DNA from: Paramyrothecium sp. XJ0827
Lineage: Eukaryota; Ascomycota; Sordariomycetes; Hypocreales; Stachybotryaceae
NCBI GenBank assembly: GCA_020881915.1
Contig: JAJFPB010000004.1
Coordinates: 744,001-808,000, forward strand
Direction of reading: 5' to 3'
DNA length: 64,000 bases
Shown here: positions 23,222 through 35,405 of the stretch, in pieces
How the letters are laid out: every line of letters starts with the position of its first letter
Position numbering within the stretch: position 1 is the stretch's first letter
Position numbers and translations under genes: made by a program
Notes under the pieces: model-generated
What the model was told of the DNA's origin: nothing
Databases searched by the model: none
What the model saw: the letters and a program-made list of their open reading frames with translations, nothing else

Positions 23222-26200
23222 CTAAACCTTTGCCCATCGCAGCAGCACGGCCGCGACGATGACGGGCAAAACACTCACAATTTCGCCGAGGCCGGCAAAC
23301 TCGGGCGGGATTCTCGCGTTGACGAACGCGCCGGCGGCCAGCAGGATTGCAAACAGATTGTACACGAAGCTCCATCCAAAGTTGAAGGCAATCCTGTGGA
23401 TCGATTTCCTGCTCACGGTGATGGCGGTCAGGATCCCGGACAGGTCTGGGCGCATGAGGACGACGTCGGCTGCGGACTGAGCGACCTCTGTGCCCCCTTC
23501 ATTCATGTGCACGCCGATGGTCGCTTGTGCCAGGGCAACTGCGTCGTTGGTGCCGTCGCCGCAGAAGAGGACGATAGGCTGCTTGGCTTTCTTGGTTTGT
23601 ACACCGCTGCGACTAGGAGGAGCAGAGCCCTCGAGGAGATCCTGGATGTAGGTCCGCTTGTCTGCTGGGCTACAACTGGCACGCACATTCGTCTCGGAAA
23701 TGCCGAGCTGGGCTGCGACGCTGTGTACAGCGCCGGTGTCGTCACCAGAGATGAGATGGACCGATACGTTGCGCTCAAGCAAAGTCTTGATGGTAGTGAT
23801 TGCGTCAGGTCGGATTGAGTCTGCGAGACCGAAGATGGCAGCCACAGAGCCATTAATCGTGAAGCAAAAGGTTGTGAGCCCATCCGACAGGAAAGAATGT
23901 GCCTCTTCATGACAATCAAGGCCGAGCCAACGCGAATTCCCTGCTTGAAGAATGGAATTGGAATCTTTGGCAGTACCTTCAACACCTTTACCAGGGACCG
24001 CCTTCTGATCAGACACTTGGAAGGGTCTTACGCCCTGATCTTGCAGGCGTTGCGCTACAGCAGCCGAGACAGGGTGCTTGATACCGCTTACTAGGCCGAG
24101 AAGTAGTGACTGAGTGTTGTCCCGGTCACTGGCACCGTACCATTCTCGGGCCACCTTGAGCTTACCTTCTGTTACTGTCCCGGTCTTGTCCAAAACAACA
24201 TGCGACGTCTTGTATGCTACTTCGATGGCCTCTGCAGATTTGAAGATGACGCCTCGCTTAGCAGCAACGCCGCTGGCAATGACGATGACCATGGGGACTG
24301 CGAGACCAATCGCGCATGGGCAGGACACGATCAGAACCGTGATGGCATAGGTGATGGCTTGAATGGTAGCTTCACTTCCATTTTGACCTCGGACTTTGAC
24401 GCCGATGGCGACCCATATACAGAAAGTGATGATTGTCAGAACAACAATGACAGGAACGAAGTAGCTGGCTACGCGATCTGCCAGAGCCTGGAGCTTGGGT
24501 TTGGACAGTTTGGCCTCATCGACCATGCCAGCAATGGTGCTGATGGTATTGTCGCCAGGCAGCCGTGTCAGGCGAACATGTATGGTCCCAGAGCCATTCA
24601 GCGACCCGGCAATAACAGGGGATCTGATCTGCTTCTCGACCGGTCTTGATTCACCGGTAAGCATAGATTCATCGACTTCTGATGCACCAAGTACAACTGT
24701 TCCGTCAGTCGGAATCCGCGACTCGGGAACGACTTTGAAGATGTCTCCATACTGGAGAAGGCGGGTGTCAATCTCAACCTCGCCACTGTCGGTCACCAGA
24801 TACGTCGACTGTGCCTGCAGGGAACGAATAGAAATGGATTCCACGGCTTTTTGTCTAGTGAATGCGCTCACCCAACGGCCGACCATGATGAGCGTCACCA
24901 GAAGAGTGCTGGTCTCGAAGAACGAGCCAGTCGAGAGCGGCTCGCCCGAAACCATGTAGCTGAACGAGACGAGGGAGAAGATGTACGCCGCGCTGGTGCT
25001 CAGCACAATCAGGAGATCCATCTCTATGACCCTGGAGAAGATCATGGCCTTGAGGGCCTTGGGGTAGAACGGACCGGCAACAACAAACTGCACGATGGTA
25101 GCGAGGGCGAGCGAGGCAGAGCTGTATTGGAGCTCGCGCTCTGGAAGCGGAGCCCAAGCCAGGACCAGAACTGGAATCGTGAGGACCGCGGACAGCAAGG
25201 TCATGAAGCCGACGTGGCGCACATGCTTGCTGCTGGCCTCAAGAGTCGGGTCAGGACGCGGCGGCGCGAGGCGGATCGCAGCGTCTCCCCAGCCGGTTCC
25301 GTAGAGATCGCGGGCACCAATGATGCTGGCATCAAAATTGACCTCCACGGTACCCTTGCTCACAACCCGGATGTCCAGCACTCCTTGCGGCCATGGCTGA
25401 CTGGCAAAAGCGGCCGCATCACCCTCGGGCACAATGAGACATAGGATCGCGCCTCGCTTCGTGACCCTCTCACACTTGAATTCGGTCGTTCGCTCGAGAT
25501 GTTTCAGAACCTGGTCCACAGCTGCACCATCGGTCACGTGGAATTCAGCGCGAGACAGGACCAGGCTGGTCTTGAGGTTCCTGACAAGCGGGTGGGACCC
25601 GAGGGTGCGATTGAGCTTTGTCTCACAGCCGGTGCACGTCATCCCAGAGATGCTGACGACGACGTGCTCCCAATTGTTCGCGGACAAGCCTTTCTCCAGG
25701 ACACTGGGCGAGGCTATGTCTTTGTATTCGGGCAAGCCGCCTGGTTTGATTTCAGCACAGCACGCATCGGCACATGAGGCTGCTGCGCTGGGAGGTCGGG
25801 GACTACCGCCTTTGCCGCGTTGGCCCTGAACTTTCCTCGCGGGAGCCGGCGGTGGCTTGTCGGTGCAGCACGAGCTTTTGGCGCAGCAAGCGTCGACAGA
25901 GTCCCGAAAGGCCTCGGCCTTTGGGGCGCAACAAGAATCTATGGAAGACCGCGAAGGCGTAGGCGTAAGCTTGGAGCGGCGGCGGAGGCTCCCAGCCGGC
26001 GAGCGGCGCTGAGGGCTGCAGCAGGACTCCTTCCCGAGGGCGATCAGCGCGCGGCAGATGCAGCCGAGGGCTTCGAGTTTCTCGGTGTACGTCTCGCGCG
26101 CCTTGCGGGCGTGCTCGGAGCATGGTTTCCCGTTGCCAACGAGCTTGCAGGCAGAGGAGGATGAAGAACCTGCTTGAACCAAGGTGTACAGTGTCAGCCG

Positions 26201-26738
26201 CGGATATGATGCCATGGGGTCGAGAAACATGGTTCAACTTACCACTCTCGCATTCCCGTAGTGCGAGACGATCGAGGCAGGACTCGTCGCAGCATGGAGA
26301 AGCCTTGCCGGCGCAGCAGCTGGGCGCGGGCTCTTCCAACAGAGCCCGCTCTGGCTTTGGCTCTGACCCAGAGCAACAGCCCTTGCTGCACTCTGGCTCA
26401 CTCTTTTTAGGTGCACAGCAATCGTCTTCACTACATCCGGCGTCCTCGACACAAGGTTCACCGCCCGATGCCAAGTCGGAGTCGTCACAGCACTTATCTT
26501 TGCAAGGGACGGGGGCCGGTTCGCAGTCCTGGCCTGCCTGAACAGCGCTTGTTGGCGCAGCTGAAGGAGACGGATCACAACAACCAGAGCTGCAAGAATT
26601 GTCGGGAGGCTTTGTCTGGCCTACGTCTTCTTTGGGCGAGGTGCTTGGGTCGTTGCAGCAGTCGTCCTCCGGTTCGCAGACCGGAGCATCGGAGGCCGCC
26701 GGCGGGGGAGGCCCACAGCAACCAGAGCCGCAAGTCAT
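23222..26738 (-). CDS. Copper-exporting P1B-type ATPase with Cys-Cys-rich N-terminus (CrpA/Pca1-like)
   Basis: Two exons, 26738-26243 and 26169-23222, with a 72 bp GTAAGT..CAG intron; 1147 aa. The first ~300 residues contain 13 Cys-Cys pairs (for example SGCC, DDCC, KGCC, SPCC) between Pro/Ser/Glu-rich linkers, then one heavy-metal-associated domain with GMTCTGC near residue 345. Membrane and catalytic parts follow: SCPCAIG (metal-selective CPC, ~782), DKTGTVTEGK (phosphorylation, ~825), the HP motif in IKHPVSAA, and GDGTNDAVALAQA. CPC and HP mark Cu+ P1B pumps. The Cys-Cys tail resembles yeast Pca1 and Aspergillus CrpA, which export excess copper (or cadmium) at the plasma membrane, so a detoxifying exporter is likelier than the Golgi Ccc2 type. 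Confidence 0.93.
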
Positions 26739-27597
26739 TGTGACGAGAGAGAGCCTCGACAGCCTGGGAGTTGTGTGAGAGTGGTTGATTTGCAGTAGGG
26801 TTGTCGGATCTCTTCAAATATGGCGATGCAACAAGAGGAGAAGTTGGGGTTACGTTGGGCGATCCTGGTAAATACACGTGCAACGAAGCTCCGAAAGCGC
26901 AGAAGCTACGGGAGGCCACCCCGGCCACTGTCCGTTCGACGGCAGGTGAGCTAGCAGAGATCCGCTACCTTAACTTATCGTATTCACAAGAATATAGAAG
27001 AAAATACGTTTAAAATACTTATCAAAGGCTTTTAACTTTGGAGTATTTAACTAATTATTTAATTACGAATGTTTGACAAGTAACTTCCTAGAGTTCCTTT
27101 TTGTTCATTTGTAAATAAATATCCTACTTCATGTTAGCGTTCTGTAGGCCTGCAGCGTCGCATTTCTTGCTACCCCTTCCCGTGACACCTCACCATGCCT
27201 CTGTCCCTCTCAGCTTTTGGGCCCAACCTTTAGGCCTATTGATGCCTTGTCATTTATGATGGATCAATATGAGAAAGTCCTCAAAGGACAATCTATTGGT
27301 GAATGCACTTGTACTAACGAACTCACTAGTGAAAGTTGAGCATAAGCTTTTTCTTGCAAGAAACCTCGAATTAATTGCGAATTGATGTTTTGTATTTACG
27401 TCGCCCCGAAAACAGATCGATTCGGGGAAAGAGTAGCTATGCCATTTCGCCAAGCGCTGTGAATTTCAAGATCCTCATGTTGAGTTCAGTAGACGTGGAG
27501 GGGTGCGCCCGTCCAGGCTTATTGGGAATATGTCATTGAGAGGGTTGGGTTTAGCTACACAACCATACAACGACCTTGTCAAGCCACACCGTTGAGA
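26739..27597. other. Intergenic with AT-rich patch
   Basis: Promoter of the copper ATPase (right of 26738) and 3' side of the hydrolase gene. An AT-rich patch at 26985-27130 is listed separately. No gene seen. Confidence 0.5.
26985..27130 (+). repeat. AT-rich degenerate repeat, copy B (weak)
   Basis: The segment around 27010-27070 contains AAAGGCTTTTAACTTTGGAGTATTTAAC-like sequence that aligns loosely with the core of the 51.7 kb patch (AAGGCTTTTAAAAAGTAT). Composition changes sharply from the flanks. Similarity is weaker than between copies A and C. Confidence 0.3.
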
Positions 27598-28482
27598 TTA
27601 AACGGCATCTTGAACTTTCTCAATAAATTCCTGTACTGTGCTTACAACCCCTTCCGTCCAACTCAGGTGAGGAGAATGGCCTGCGGGACAGTGATATCTG
27701 GTAAACGGCCCCGTCTTGGATTCCTGTAGCGAGATCATGCCTTCTTGATATTCCTTCGGCAACGTCAAATCGCCATCAAGGACCAGATAAGCGCATGGAA
27801 GATTAGCGTATGCATCGTTCGTCAGTCTGGTCGTCAGGATTGGCGAGGCAGTCAATGTCTCTGCGTATTTCCTAGCAATGGCTGCATCGATATCGTTGAA
27901 GAGGAACTTTTCAGGCTCCACCATTGTACCTAAACCAGCAGGGCCGTGTTTCTTCAGATGGTCAGTTATGAAGCAAAGAAATCGTCATCGAACACTTACA
28001 TGAAATCGCATAAACGGCGGCGTCACAAAGTTTCCATCCTTTGGTTGGAAGAAGCTATTGACGGATTCGCCCACTGGAATAACGAATGCTCCCATGTAGA
28101 AGATCCCGATGATGCCTCCGCCAAGCCCTTTGGCCTGTCGAGACTTGAGCTGCAGGTCTGGTTGGGCAGCTTGCGTGGCCACCCACCCGCCAGACGAATG
28201 GGCAATCAGTAGAACAGCCTTGTTCTTCTGCTCAATGAGAGGCCGGACGATATCAAGAATTGCGCTTGTGTCCTCCTCGCCTTGCGGATACCCGTGCTCG
28301 GGAGGTCCGAGATCAAAATCTGGATCAGTTGCATCACCAACATTCAATTTGCTCAAGTCAGCAGTGGGGAGCTGGGGGCAAGAGGCAGGAATGTTTTTGG
28401 ACCGAAACGCTTCAATCAACAGTTCGTAAGGAGCGGGCGAGTGATAGGAGCCATGGCAGATAACTACTGCGAGGTTTGACAT
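27598..28482 (-). CDS. Alpha/beta-hydrolase fold protein
   Basis: Two exons, 28482-28000 and 27951-27598, with a short 48 bp intron (GTAAGT..AAG); 278 aa. It opens MSNLAVVICHGSYHSP, with the first strand and oxyanion-loop HG. The nucleophile elbow is AHSSGG (a G/A-x-S-x-G type motif), an acidic residue follows in VLDGDLTLP, and the late histidine is in AGHSPHLSW, so the catalytic triad appears complete. It belongs to the broad AB_hydrolase family common in fungi; esterase, lactonase or lipase-like activity is possible and the substrate is unknown. There is no signal peptide, so it is probably cytosolic. Confidence 0.83.
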
Positions 28483-30948
28483 GGCCGGCAAGGGATGCAG
28501 CAAAGAGTTGTGTTCAGGAGTCTGTCTTGATTTGTCAGGAATGTGGAAGTTGTGTGATTTATATGAATCTGTCCTCAGCGCCAAGCCTGACAATTGGTCT
28601 GACACGCGCCGTCCGGGGTTGATCGGGCGAATTCTTGCCATAAACGCTGGGTTGGTTGGTTGATAAGCCTTAACGTGTCAGACCCATTTATTGAGATTCT
28701 CCACTCGAAAGCGCACATGTTGACCCGCTCAGCATAAATGGACTTTTGAGTCTGCGCTCCGTTCTTTTCAATTCCACCGTGGAGGATCTTGCCGGCGGGC
28801 CGGCTGCTCTTGGCCACAGACAGTGGCTGCAATGATGAGAGTAACTGCTTGAATCGAGTGAAATTAGACTCAAGAAAGGCAGTTAAGGAAGAAATGTTCT
28901 TAAGGAGCATTGTGATGTTTTTGCCGATTCAAGCCTCGAATGGCACAAGGCCATCCCTCGGCTAAGATCCTGGCCTGTGTTTAATTGGGCGCTCTGCAAT
29001 CTTGGCGTCTCGCGGATCGTGACCCAAAGGGAGTGAAGTCGGGGTTGCATGTATTGCAGAGAGCTGCCCCGAACACTGGCATGGACTGGTACGAACCTGG
29101 TGCAGCCCTCTGAGAACCATGATCGAGATGGCAAAAGTGGACGGTTATGGCATCTTGGCTGTAAAGCGGTCTCCAAATACGCAACAGACGTAGCACTGCT
29201 AGGCTCAAAAGTTGAGCAAGTACTATGGGCATTCAATATTTGCACTGGAAGGTGTTGACTGGTCTCAAATTCGGTACAAGCGTACAGCTTTTGCGAATCA
29301 AGTCTTCTTTACATCCCCAGGAGACTGGGTGCGCACGCTTTGCTGGCAGCAGAAGGCATCCATGGCGAAGCTTGTTTATGTTGGCATTATGCATAGCATA
29401 CCAGTCACCATCTTGGTTTTACCTGGTTTCATACGTCTGCAGGAATACATCAGCCTGGCACAGGCTCGAATGGTCGCTATCGTATCTGCATCTTTTTAAG
29501 TGCATAATGTTGGTGCAGAGGTCGCCGTACACGTCATCAGTCACGGGTTGTTATTTATTCATCCATTGCATGGTGAGGCTGGTGAGCTATACAACACGAG
29601 TGGGGATTTCGCTGACCGGTAAGGGTCCCTCAGCAGTTCAAGCCACGGACCTAAGTGATAGACCATTATTTGGTTCAGCTTTTGGCCGTCTAGAATATTG
29701 AGTCAACGATATACGGGAGTAAATGCTGCAATTGTCTAGACCTTTAACCTTCCTAACCTGGTGCGCAAGGACCCGCTGGCGCGCAGTCTCGACGCTCCTT
29801 CGTCCTGACCCAAAATCGCAAGGCTTGTTGCCGACCGCGATACGTCATTAAACAAAAGGCCTAGCTTCTGACAAGGAGGAGGTATATAGAAAGTGATTGG
29901 GTGCCGGAAAGTTCGGCACACAAGAGTGTTGCAATGTTGCAGAAGTGCTCGCACACAATCTGGCCCAGAAGAGCACTATCGCGTGGCACCCTCTCCTTGA
30001 TTGGAGGAACTTCATTTCTCACATTATGGAGAAATATAAATTTACTTTAAAGGGTTTGAGTACAACGTCCTCATGGTGTTTCGGTGAGATGACCAGGCGT
30101 GCGGTGATCAGACGCGCCGAACTCAGGGTGTGAGTACGGATAGGAATCCTAGGACTTAGGAACCAGACACAAAGTGAAGAGCGCAGAGATTTTCGCTATC
30201 AGGTTGGGATTTAAAGCCGTTGTTCACAATGAGTATTGCTAAGAGACATCAACTACTTACAACAGCGCGAAGCTCGGGCACGCTACTCGACTATGATACA
30301 GCGACTATGATACAGGTTTTCAGGCTGAGGAGCTCCCAACTTATTTCAATGCCATGATTGGGCTGCCACCTGACGATCGAGCCGTAGGGGTTATCATGTG
30401 TCACGACTACTATGCTCGTGCTGTCAGGTCGGAGAGTTGGGTAATATGGCCTGTATTTTTCGTATCTCCTCGCTTCTCATAGCATTCTGAGGCGGCCTCA
30501 AGTCCAGCCAGCTTGGTGAAGCCTCTAATAGTTCGCCATGGAGTAGGAATTCCCCTCCCAGTGACCTATTGGTCACTGCATTCGCTTGAAGGTCGTATTT
30601 GTGTATGGCATGTACGCTCCTTGGATCGGTTTTGGTGCCGCCGAGACACAGCAGCTGCAGGCTCGGGAATTTTAAATCCACTAATCAACCGTATCCTGGC
30701 GGCACCCCCTTTATCCACAACCTGATAGTGAGTAGCGAAGCACCCGTTTATTGGGTACCATTCACTTTACTATACGTGATACATCGAGATGGGTCCGCAA
30801 AGTACAGATTATGGCAAAGGCCTGCTTTTTGCAGATCTCTGGCTTCGCAGAGATATAAAGAGGAAGCCAAGAGGCACAGTGCTTTCTCGACTACCTCCAG
30901 CACCATTCTTGCCAGCTACAGTATTACCGCCGACTACCATCTCCAATC
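28483..30948. other. Intergenic, 2.5 kb
   Basis: Contains the hydrolase promoter and the AA9 promoter. A TATAAA at 30854-30859 lies about 95 bp before the AA9 start and fits a core promoter. Open frames near 29.2-29.7 kb have no domain, no splice support and no codon bias, so I do not call a gene. Confidence 0.5.
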
Positions 30949-31880
30949 ATGAAGTTCGCTGCGTTGGCTCTCTCTCTGCCCGCCCTTGCGTCTGCACATG
31001 GCTGGGTCCAGCAGATCTGGCTCGGCAACAGCCTTGTCGACGCTTGGAGCCCTTACAAGGATCCGCAGAAGAAGCCTCCCGTGAACAAGATCACCAGGGC
31101 CTTCAAGGACAATGGGCCCGTTACTGACGGCAAATTTGAGGTAGAAAACTCCTCATTGTATGGTGGCAAGCGCCTAACATTGAATCTAGACCGATGCCAT
31201 CACCTGCAACATCGGCAAAAACGATGTGCACAACGTCCCCGTTTCAGCCACTGCGCCTGTTGCCGCTGGTAGCACAGTCAAATTCCTCTGGACTGACTGG
31301 CAGAGTGCGTAACTCCTACACTGCATTATAGAGTACGCAACTAACGTATTTTGGATACGTAGGCGATCATCCCGGCCCTATCTTGACCTACCTTGCGGAT
31401 TGCCAAGGTCCCTGCAGCAACTTCAAGGGCAACACCGGAAATGTCTGGGTGAAGATCGACCAGGCCGGATATGACGCAAAAGAATCCGTCCCCTGGGCCA
31501 GCAAGAGACTGCCCACGCAGAACAGCACATGGACGATTAAGCTCCCCTCAAAGATCGCCCCAGGCGAATACATCCTTCGGTAAGATGCTTGCGTGTTTCC
31601 CATTGAGTAAAAGTACTGATAAAAACGCCCTAGTCACGAAATCCTTGGTCTGCAGAGAACCAACACTAAGGGCGAGCTGGCGCAATTCTATCCGGCTTGC
31701 CACCAAATCACAGTCACCGGCAGCGGAACAACTAAGCTTCCTGCCGGTATTGCGCTTCCTGGTGCTTACCGCTCTGATGACAAGAAGTCGATCTTCCTCG
31801 AGTACAGGGATATCTCCGCCACTAACCCCTACACCCCCCCTGGCGGCCCCGTCTGGGGAGACAACGGCTGGCAGGCTTAG
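30949..31880 (+). CDS. AA9 lytic polysaccharide monooxygenase (secreted)
   Basis: Four exons: 30949-31140, 31200-31305, 31363-31579 and 31634-31880; introns are 54-59 bp and phases agree; 253 aa. A 16-residue signal peptide ends in ALASA, leaving His17 as the mature N-terminus (HGWVQQI). That is the histidine-brace residue. The second brace histidine lies in SDHPGPILTYLADC, and the conserved Gln/Tyr near the copper site appear in AQFYPACHQITVTG. AA9 enzymes use copper and a co-reductant to cleave cellulose or hemicellulose oxidatively outside the cell. There is no carbohydrate-binding module; the protein ends soon after the catalytic domain. A pectate lyase lies 0.9 kb downstream in the same orientation. 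Confidence 0.94.
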
Positions 31881-32785
31881 GGAATAGGGTGGACAAGGGA
31901 TGAATGAGTGGCTACCGTGTTAGTGGAATGGGTTACCTTGGGTTACTACGCATGCTGTATGTCAATCTCGAAACGTAGTAGAAGCAAAGCCATATCCGCT
32001 ATCATTACTCGATGAAGTCACTTGCACCAAAGATGGTTAGAATGCTGCACACTTTCGGCTTCCTGCCGCGATCCCATGATTGATCCCATGATGCATAAAC
32101 TTGGCAGGAACGCACGCTTCCTCAGATTAATCGTTGCTGCAATGCAAGGTTGTTAAATAGGCACCGGAGGTTCAAGAAAATGGACGTGTGTGGTTAAGGC
32201 GATCGGGAGGAGTAGTTCCACCAACCAGTGAAGCCACCCCTGAATGCACGCCGCAGATCCCTCGGAAACAAGCAATCTTGATGCTACCTTGGCAAACCTG
32301 GGGTAGCATGCAGGCCAAGCCTGTTTGTATGATTGGTGATGCTCCCACATAAAGCCCTTTAAAGCTCGCATTAGTCGCGGAACGGCGCCTGTTGATTACC
32401 AGGATTGGAGGGATTTTGTGAGACCCCTCTAATATTGTCTGCCAGGACTAGAAATTTCCAATATTGATTGCATGGCTGCCACATCATGATCTTCAATCAG
32501 CTTTCCAGTCGTCGGGAAACTGCCGTAGTATCGCGCACTAACGGGAATGCGAGCAGCCACAATAGGTAAAAAATATGAGAGCACCTGAACCAGTTCCTTA
32601 GAGCGGAAGAAAAGATGCCACCAGTGACATGGGATCCTGAAGTCCCAATTAGGCATGTCAAAATAGTGTGTAATCACTGCTTGAGCTTGAAGGAACGAAC
32701 TATAGATATCCTGAGTGTGTTCGAACACTCAATGCTTTTCATCTTGCCAAACCAGCCAGTTTCTATCACATTGAATCACAATATT
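31881..32785. other. Intergenic between AA9 and PL3 genes
   Basis: Separates two secreted plant-cell-wall-active enzymes transcribed in the same direction. No coding frame is supported. Confidence 0.5.
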
Positions 32786-33880
32786 ATGAAGATGCATCCT
32801 TCAGTGTCAGGCATCGTCCTGCTTTTGCTCCCCTTCGTGGCTGCTCAATCCACCAAAACGACATCGACCAAGAAAACCACCACAACCTCGGTCAAATGGC
32901 AAGCCTCTGGTGGCGTCGCATGCCCCCATACAGCAGTCAACACAAACTGGCCAGCTTCTACCGGCAGCACCTCCTTCCCTACTGCGTCGGTCATTCCAGC
33001 AGGCCAGGTCTTTGACGGCAAGATGGCGCTTTTCGACCGCAAGGGAAGCTCGGGTGATTGCAAAGGCCAGGCCGAACAAGATGAGGCCGCTGCTGTCTTC
33101 ATCCTCGAGCCCGGCGCCACCCTGAAGAACGCTATCATTGGACCAGCTCAGGCCGAAGGCGTGCACTGCCGCGGCCCCTGCACAATCGAGAATGTGTGGT
33201 GGGACGATGTTTGTGAGGATGCCGCCACGTTCAAGGGCAGCGGACCGAGATACGTCCGTGGTGGAGGAGCCCGTGAAGCATCCGACAAGATTTTCCAGCA
33301 CAATGGTAAGCATCGAGAGTGTCCTTCATTTCCTGCTGGACGAGGTGCCTATCAACGGCCTCATACCTATGGGACTTATCCTCGAGGCTGTACTAACATG
33401 ATTTGACTATAGGCGAAGGCTGGCTCTACATTGATGGATTCTATGCCAACAAGTTCGGAAAGTTTTATCGGTCATGCGGAAACTGCAGCCAGCAGTTCCA
33501 GCGTCACGGTGCGTTCGTTCCAATTCCATCAGCGCCATGCTTGACAGCTAATGCTTTTTTCTAGTGAACATCACGAACTTTGTTGGAATCCAGGGAGGAG
33601 TCAGTAAGTGATGCGCCTCGAAAATCTGACCTCTCGGAATACTAACTTTTCGAAGTGGGCGTTAACCAGAACTACGGTGATACGGCCACACTTTCGAACT
33701 ATTGCCTGGCCAAGGTCGGAGTCATCTGTGTGCGATATAACGTATGGTCATCCCTAATCTATAGAATCCGATGCATGCTAACGAAATCATCAGGGTTGCG
33801 TCAAGCCGTGTGACGCGGGAGAAGTAGGTGAAGGAGCTCTTGCACCATGGTGCGTCGTGAATGGCCAGGACTGGGATTAA
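32786..33880 (+). CDS. Secreted pectate lyase, PL3 family
   Basis: Five exons: 32786-33305, 33413-33508, 33565-33603, 33656-33741 and 33794-33880. All junctions keep phase, giving 275 aa. A signal peptide ([14 protein letters not shown]) is followed by a short Thr/Lys/Ser linker ([13 protein letters not shown]), then the PL3 catalytic domain: [35 protein letters not shown], a second turn [17 protein letters not shown], and a Cys-rich C-terminus ending in DW. PL3 lyases cut de-esterified pectin by calcium-dependent beta-elimination. The 39-base exon 3 is short but required for phase. Proximity to AA9 suggests plant cell wall degradation; co-regulation is not shown. Confidence 0.94.
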
Positions 33881-35405
33881 ACTAGCAGAGGATTATTGGG
33901 TTTCATATTACTTGGTGGTGAAGAGTTGCCGCCGTAGGCTTGCTTTACACAGTAGCAGAAGCTTATCGTTGGTCTGTACCAACTAATCCAAATGCTCATA
34001 AGAAGCGAGCTTTGCTGAGTGGTTCCTTGAGGAGCTACTAGTGACCTGAAGAACGATGACAAAACAAAGAAAATCTGTGTTAATTGCTTTTTTCGTGAAA
34101 GAATCACTTGTGGAATCCTCCGGAGTCTGACAAGATTTGGCAAACTCCCGTGCTTCAAGCCTGTACAGTATGGAACAACCGAGGATAATTCTCTTTACAC
34201 GGCCAATCCACCACGGTACAGGACCATAGCTACAAGTTGTTAGGTGTCAGTGATACTAAAACCACGAGCTGCCTGCAACTTGCTGCTGCGTCATTTGGTT
34301 GACAATTTCAGAGGAGGAACTTTGTCACTATGTGATCTGGGAATAGGGCTACATAACCTTAAATACTATCTGTGTTTCAAAACAACACTCTAAGGTTAAT
34401 ATGTGGCATTTGCGAACAAGTATGGAATGTCGCGACTCCATGCTAGTCTCGGGAAAGGGTGATTGCTCAGTGGTATGCCCTACGGCCAATTCCAACCACT
34501 TGCAGAGTCCTCTTCTATAAGTAGTGACTTAGTGGACACAACAACTCTGGAGCCTGTTACGCAAGCATAATTACGTAGGGTCATGCAGATAAAGCATCTA
34601 GACATTATACATGTCGATTTAAAGTGCCTCAATCAAGTACTGCAGTGAACAACAATTACCTCCATGCTTTATACTGTATCCACAATGGTGTATCTGATTC
34701 GTTCCCCGTTCCATCCGCCTTGTGAGGCTTGAATACGACTCAAGGTAGATCACGTTTCTCGTCTGCGGCGCCCCCCCATTAAGTCATTATCCTGGACGTG
34801 GAGCACTGACAGGTTCTATGTGAGCTGACTTTTGGTCCTGCTCACAAACCCCCGCAGACTGTGCGAACAGCATGCAACTGCCAGACCGATCGCAGTTCAT
34901 AATTAGCACGTCCAAACTAACGTGTCTTATCCATGAGACACGGATGTCTAAGGCCTGTCGGGACCACTTCAATCCTCAAATACCAGCCTCCAAGGGCACT
35001 GGCTATGCAAAACCTAAGTTAATGGCCGAGTATCCAGTGGCTGAACAGTTTGAGCAGAATTGACAACATTTCAAAAGCGTTGTACGGGTTTTTGCACTCA
35101 CCACTCTCTTCTTCATACTAAACATGTCCTCCTTACTCCCAGAATCGCAGAACTAGGCATCCATCCATCCGTAAATCAGCCAATCAACCCATCAAGCGAC
35201 AGGGCTTAGAATCCTTTGAGCGCATCTGACGTATGAAACGGTCTTTGGAATTGCCGCGATCGTGTCCTTTACATAATCTTTTCCCAGACTCTGAACTTCT
35301 GAGTTTTCCTCCATCCTTCTATCATAAGCGCTGCCCTTTCACCGTTTCTTCTTTCTTGACAACCCTTCGAGGACATCAAGAAGAAAATATGATTTGAGTT
35401 CGTAG
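33881..35405. other. Intergenic, 1.5 kb
   Basis: No supported coding sequence on either strand. Short open frames near 33.9-34.2 and 34.8-35.1 kb lack any pattern. Confidence 0.5.

Noticed and set aside
12704..26738. The two P-type ATPases (12.7 and 23.2 kb) as a functional pair
   Set aside because: They belong to different subfamilies (P5A and P1B) with unrelated substrates and are separated by housekeeping genes; proximity is probably coincidental.
29225..29701. 158-codon plus-strand frame
   Set aside because: No codon bias, no family resemblance and no convincing start context.
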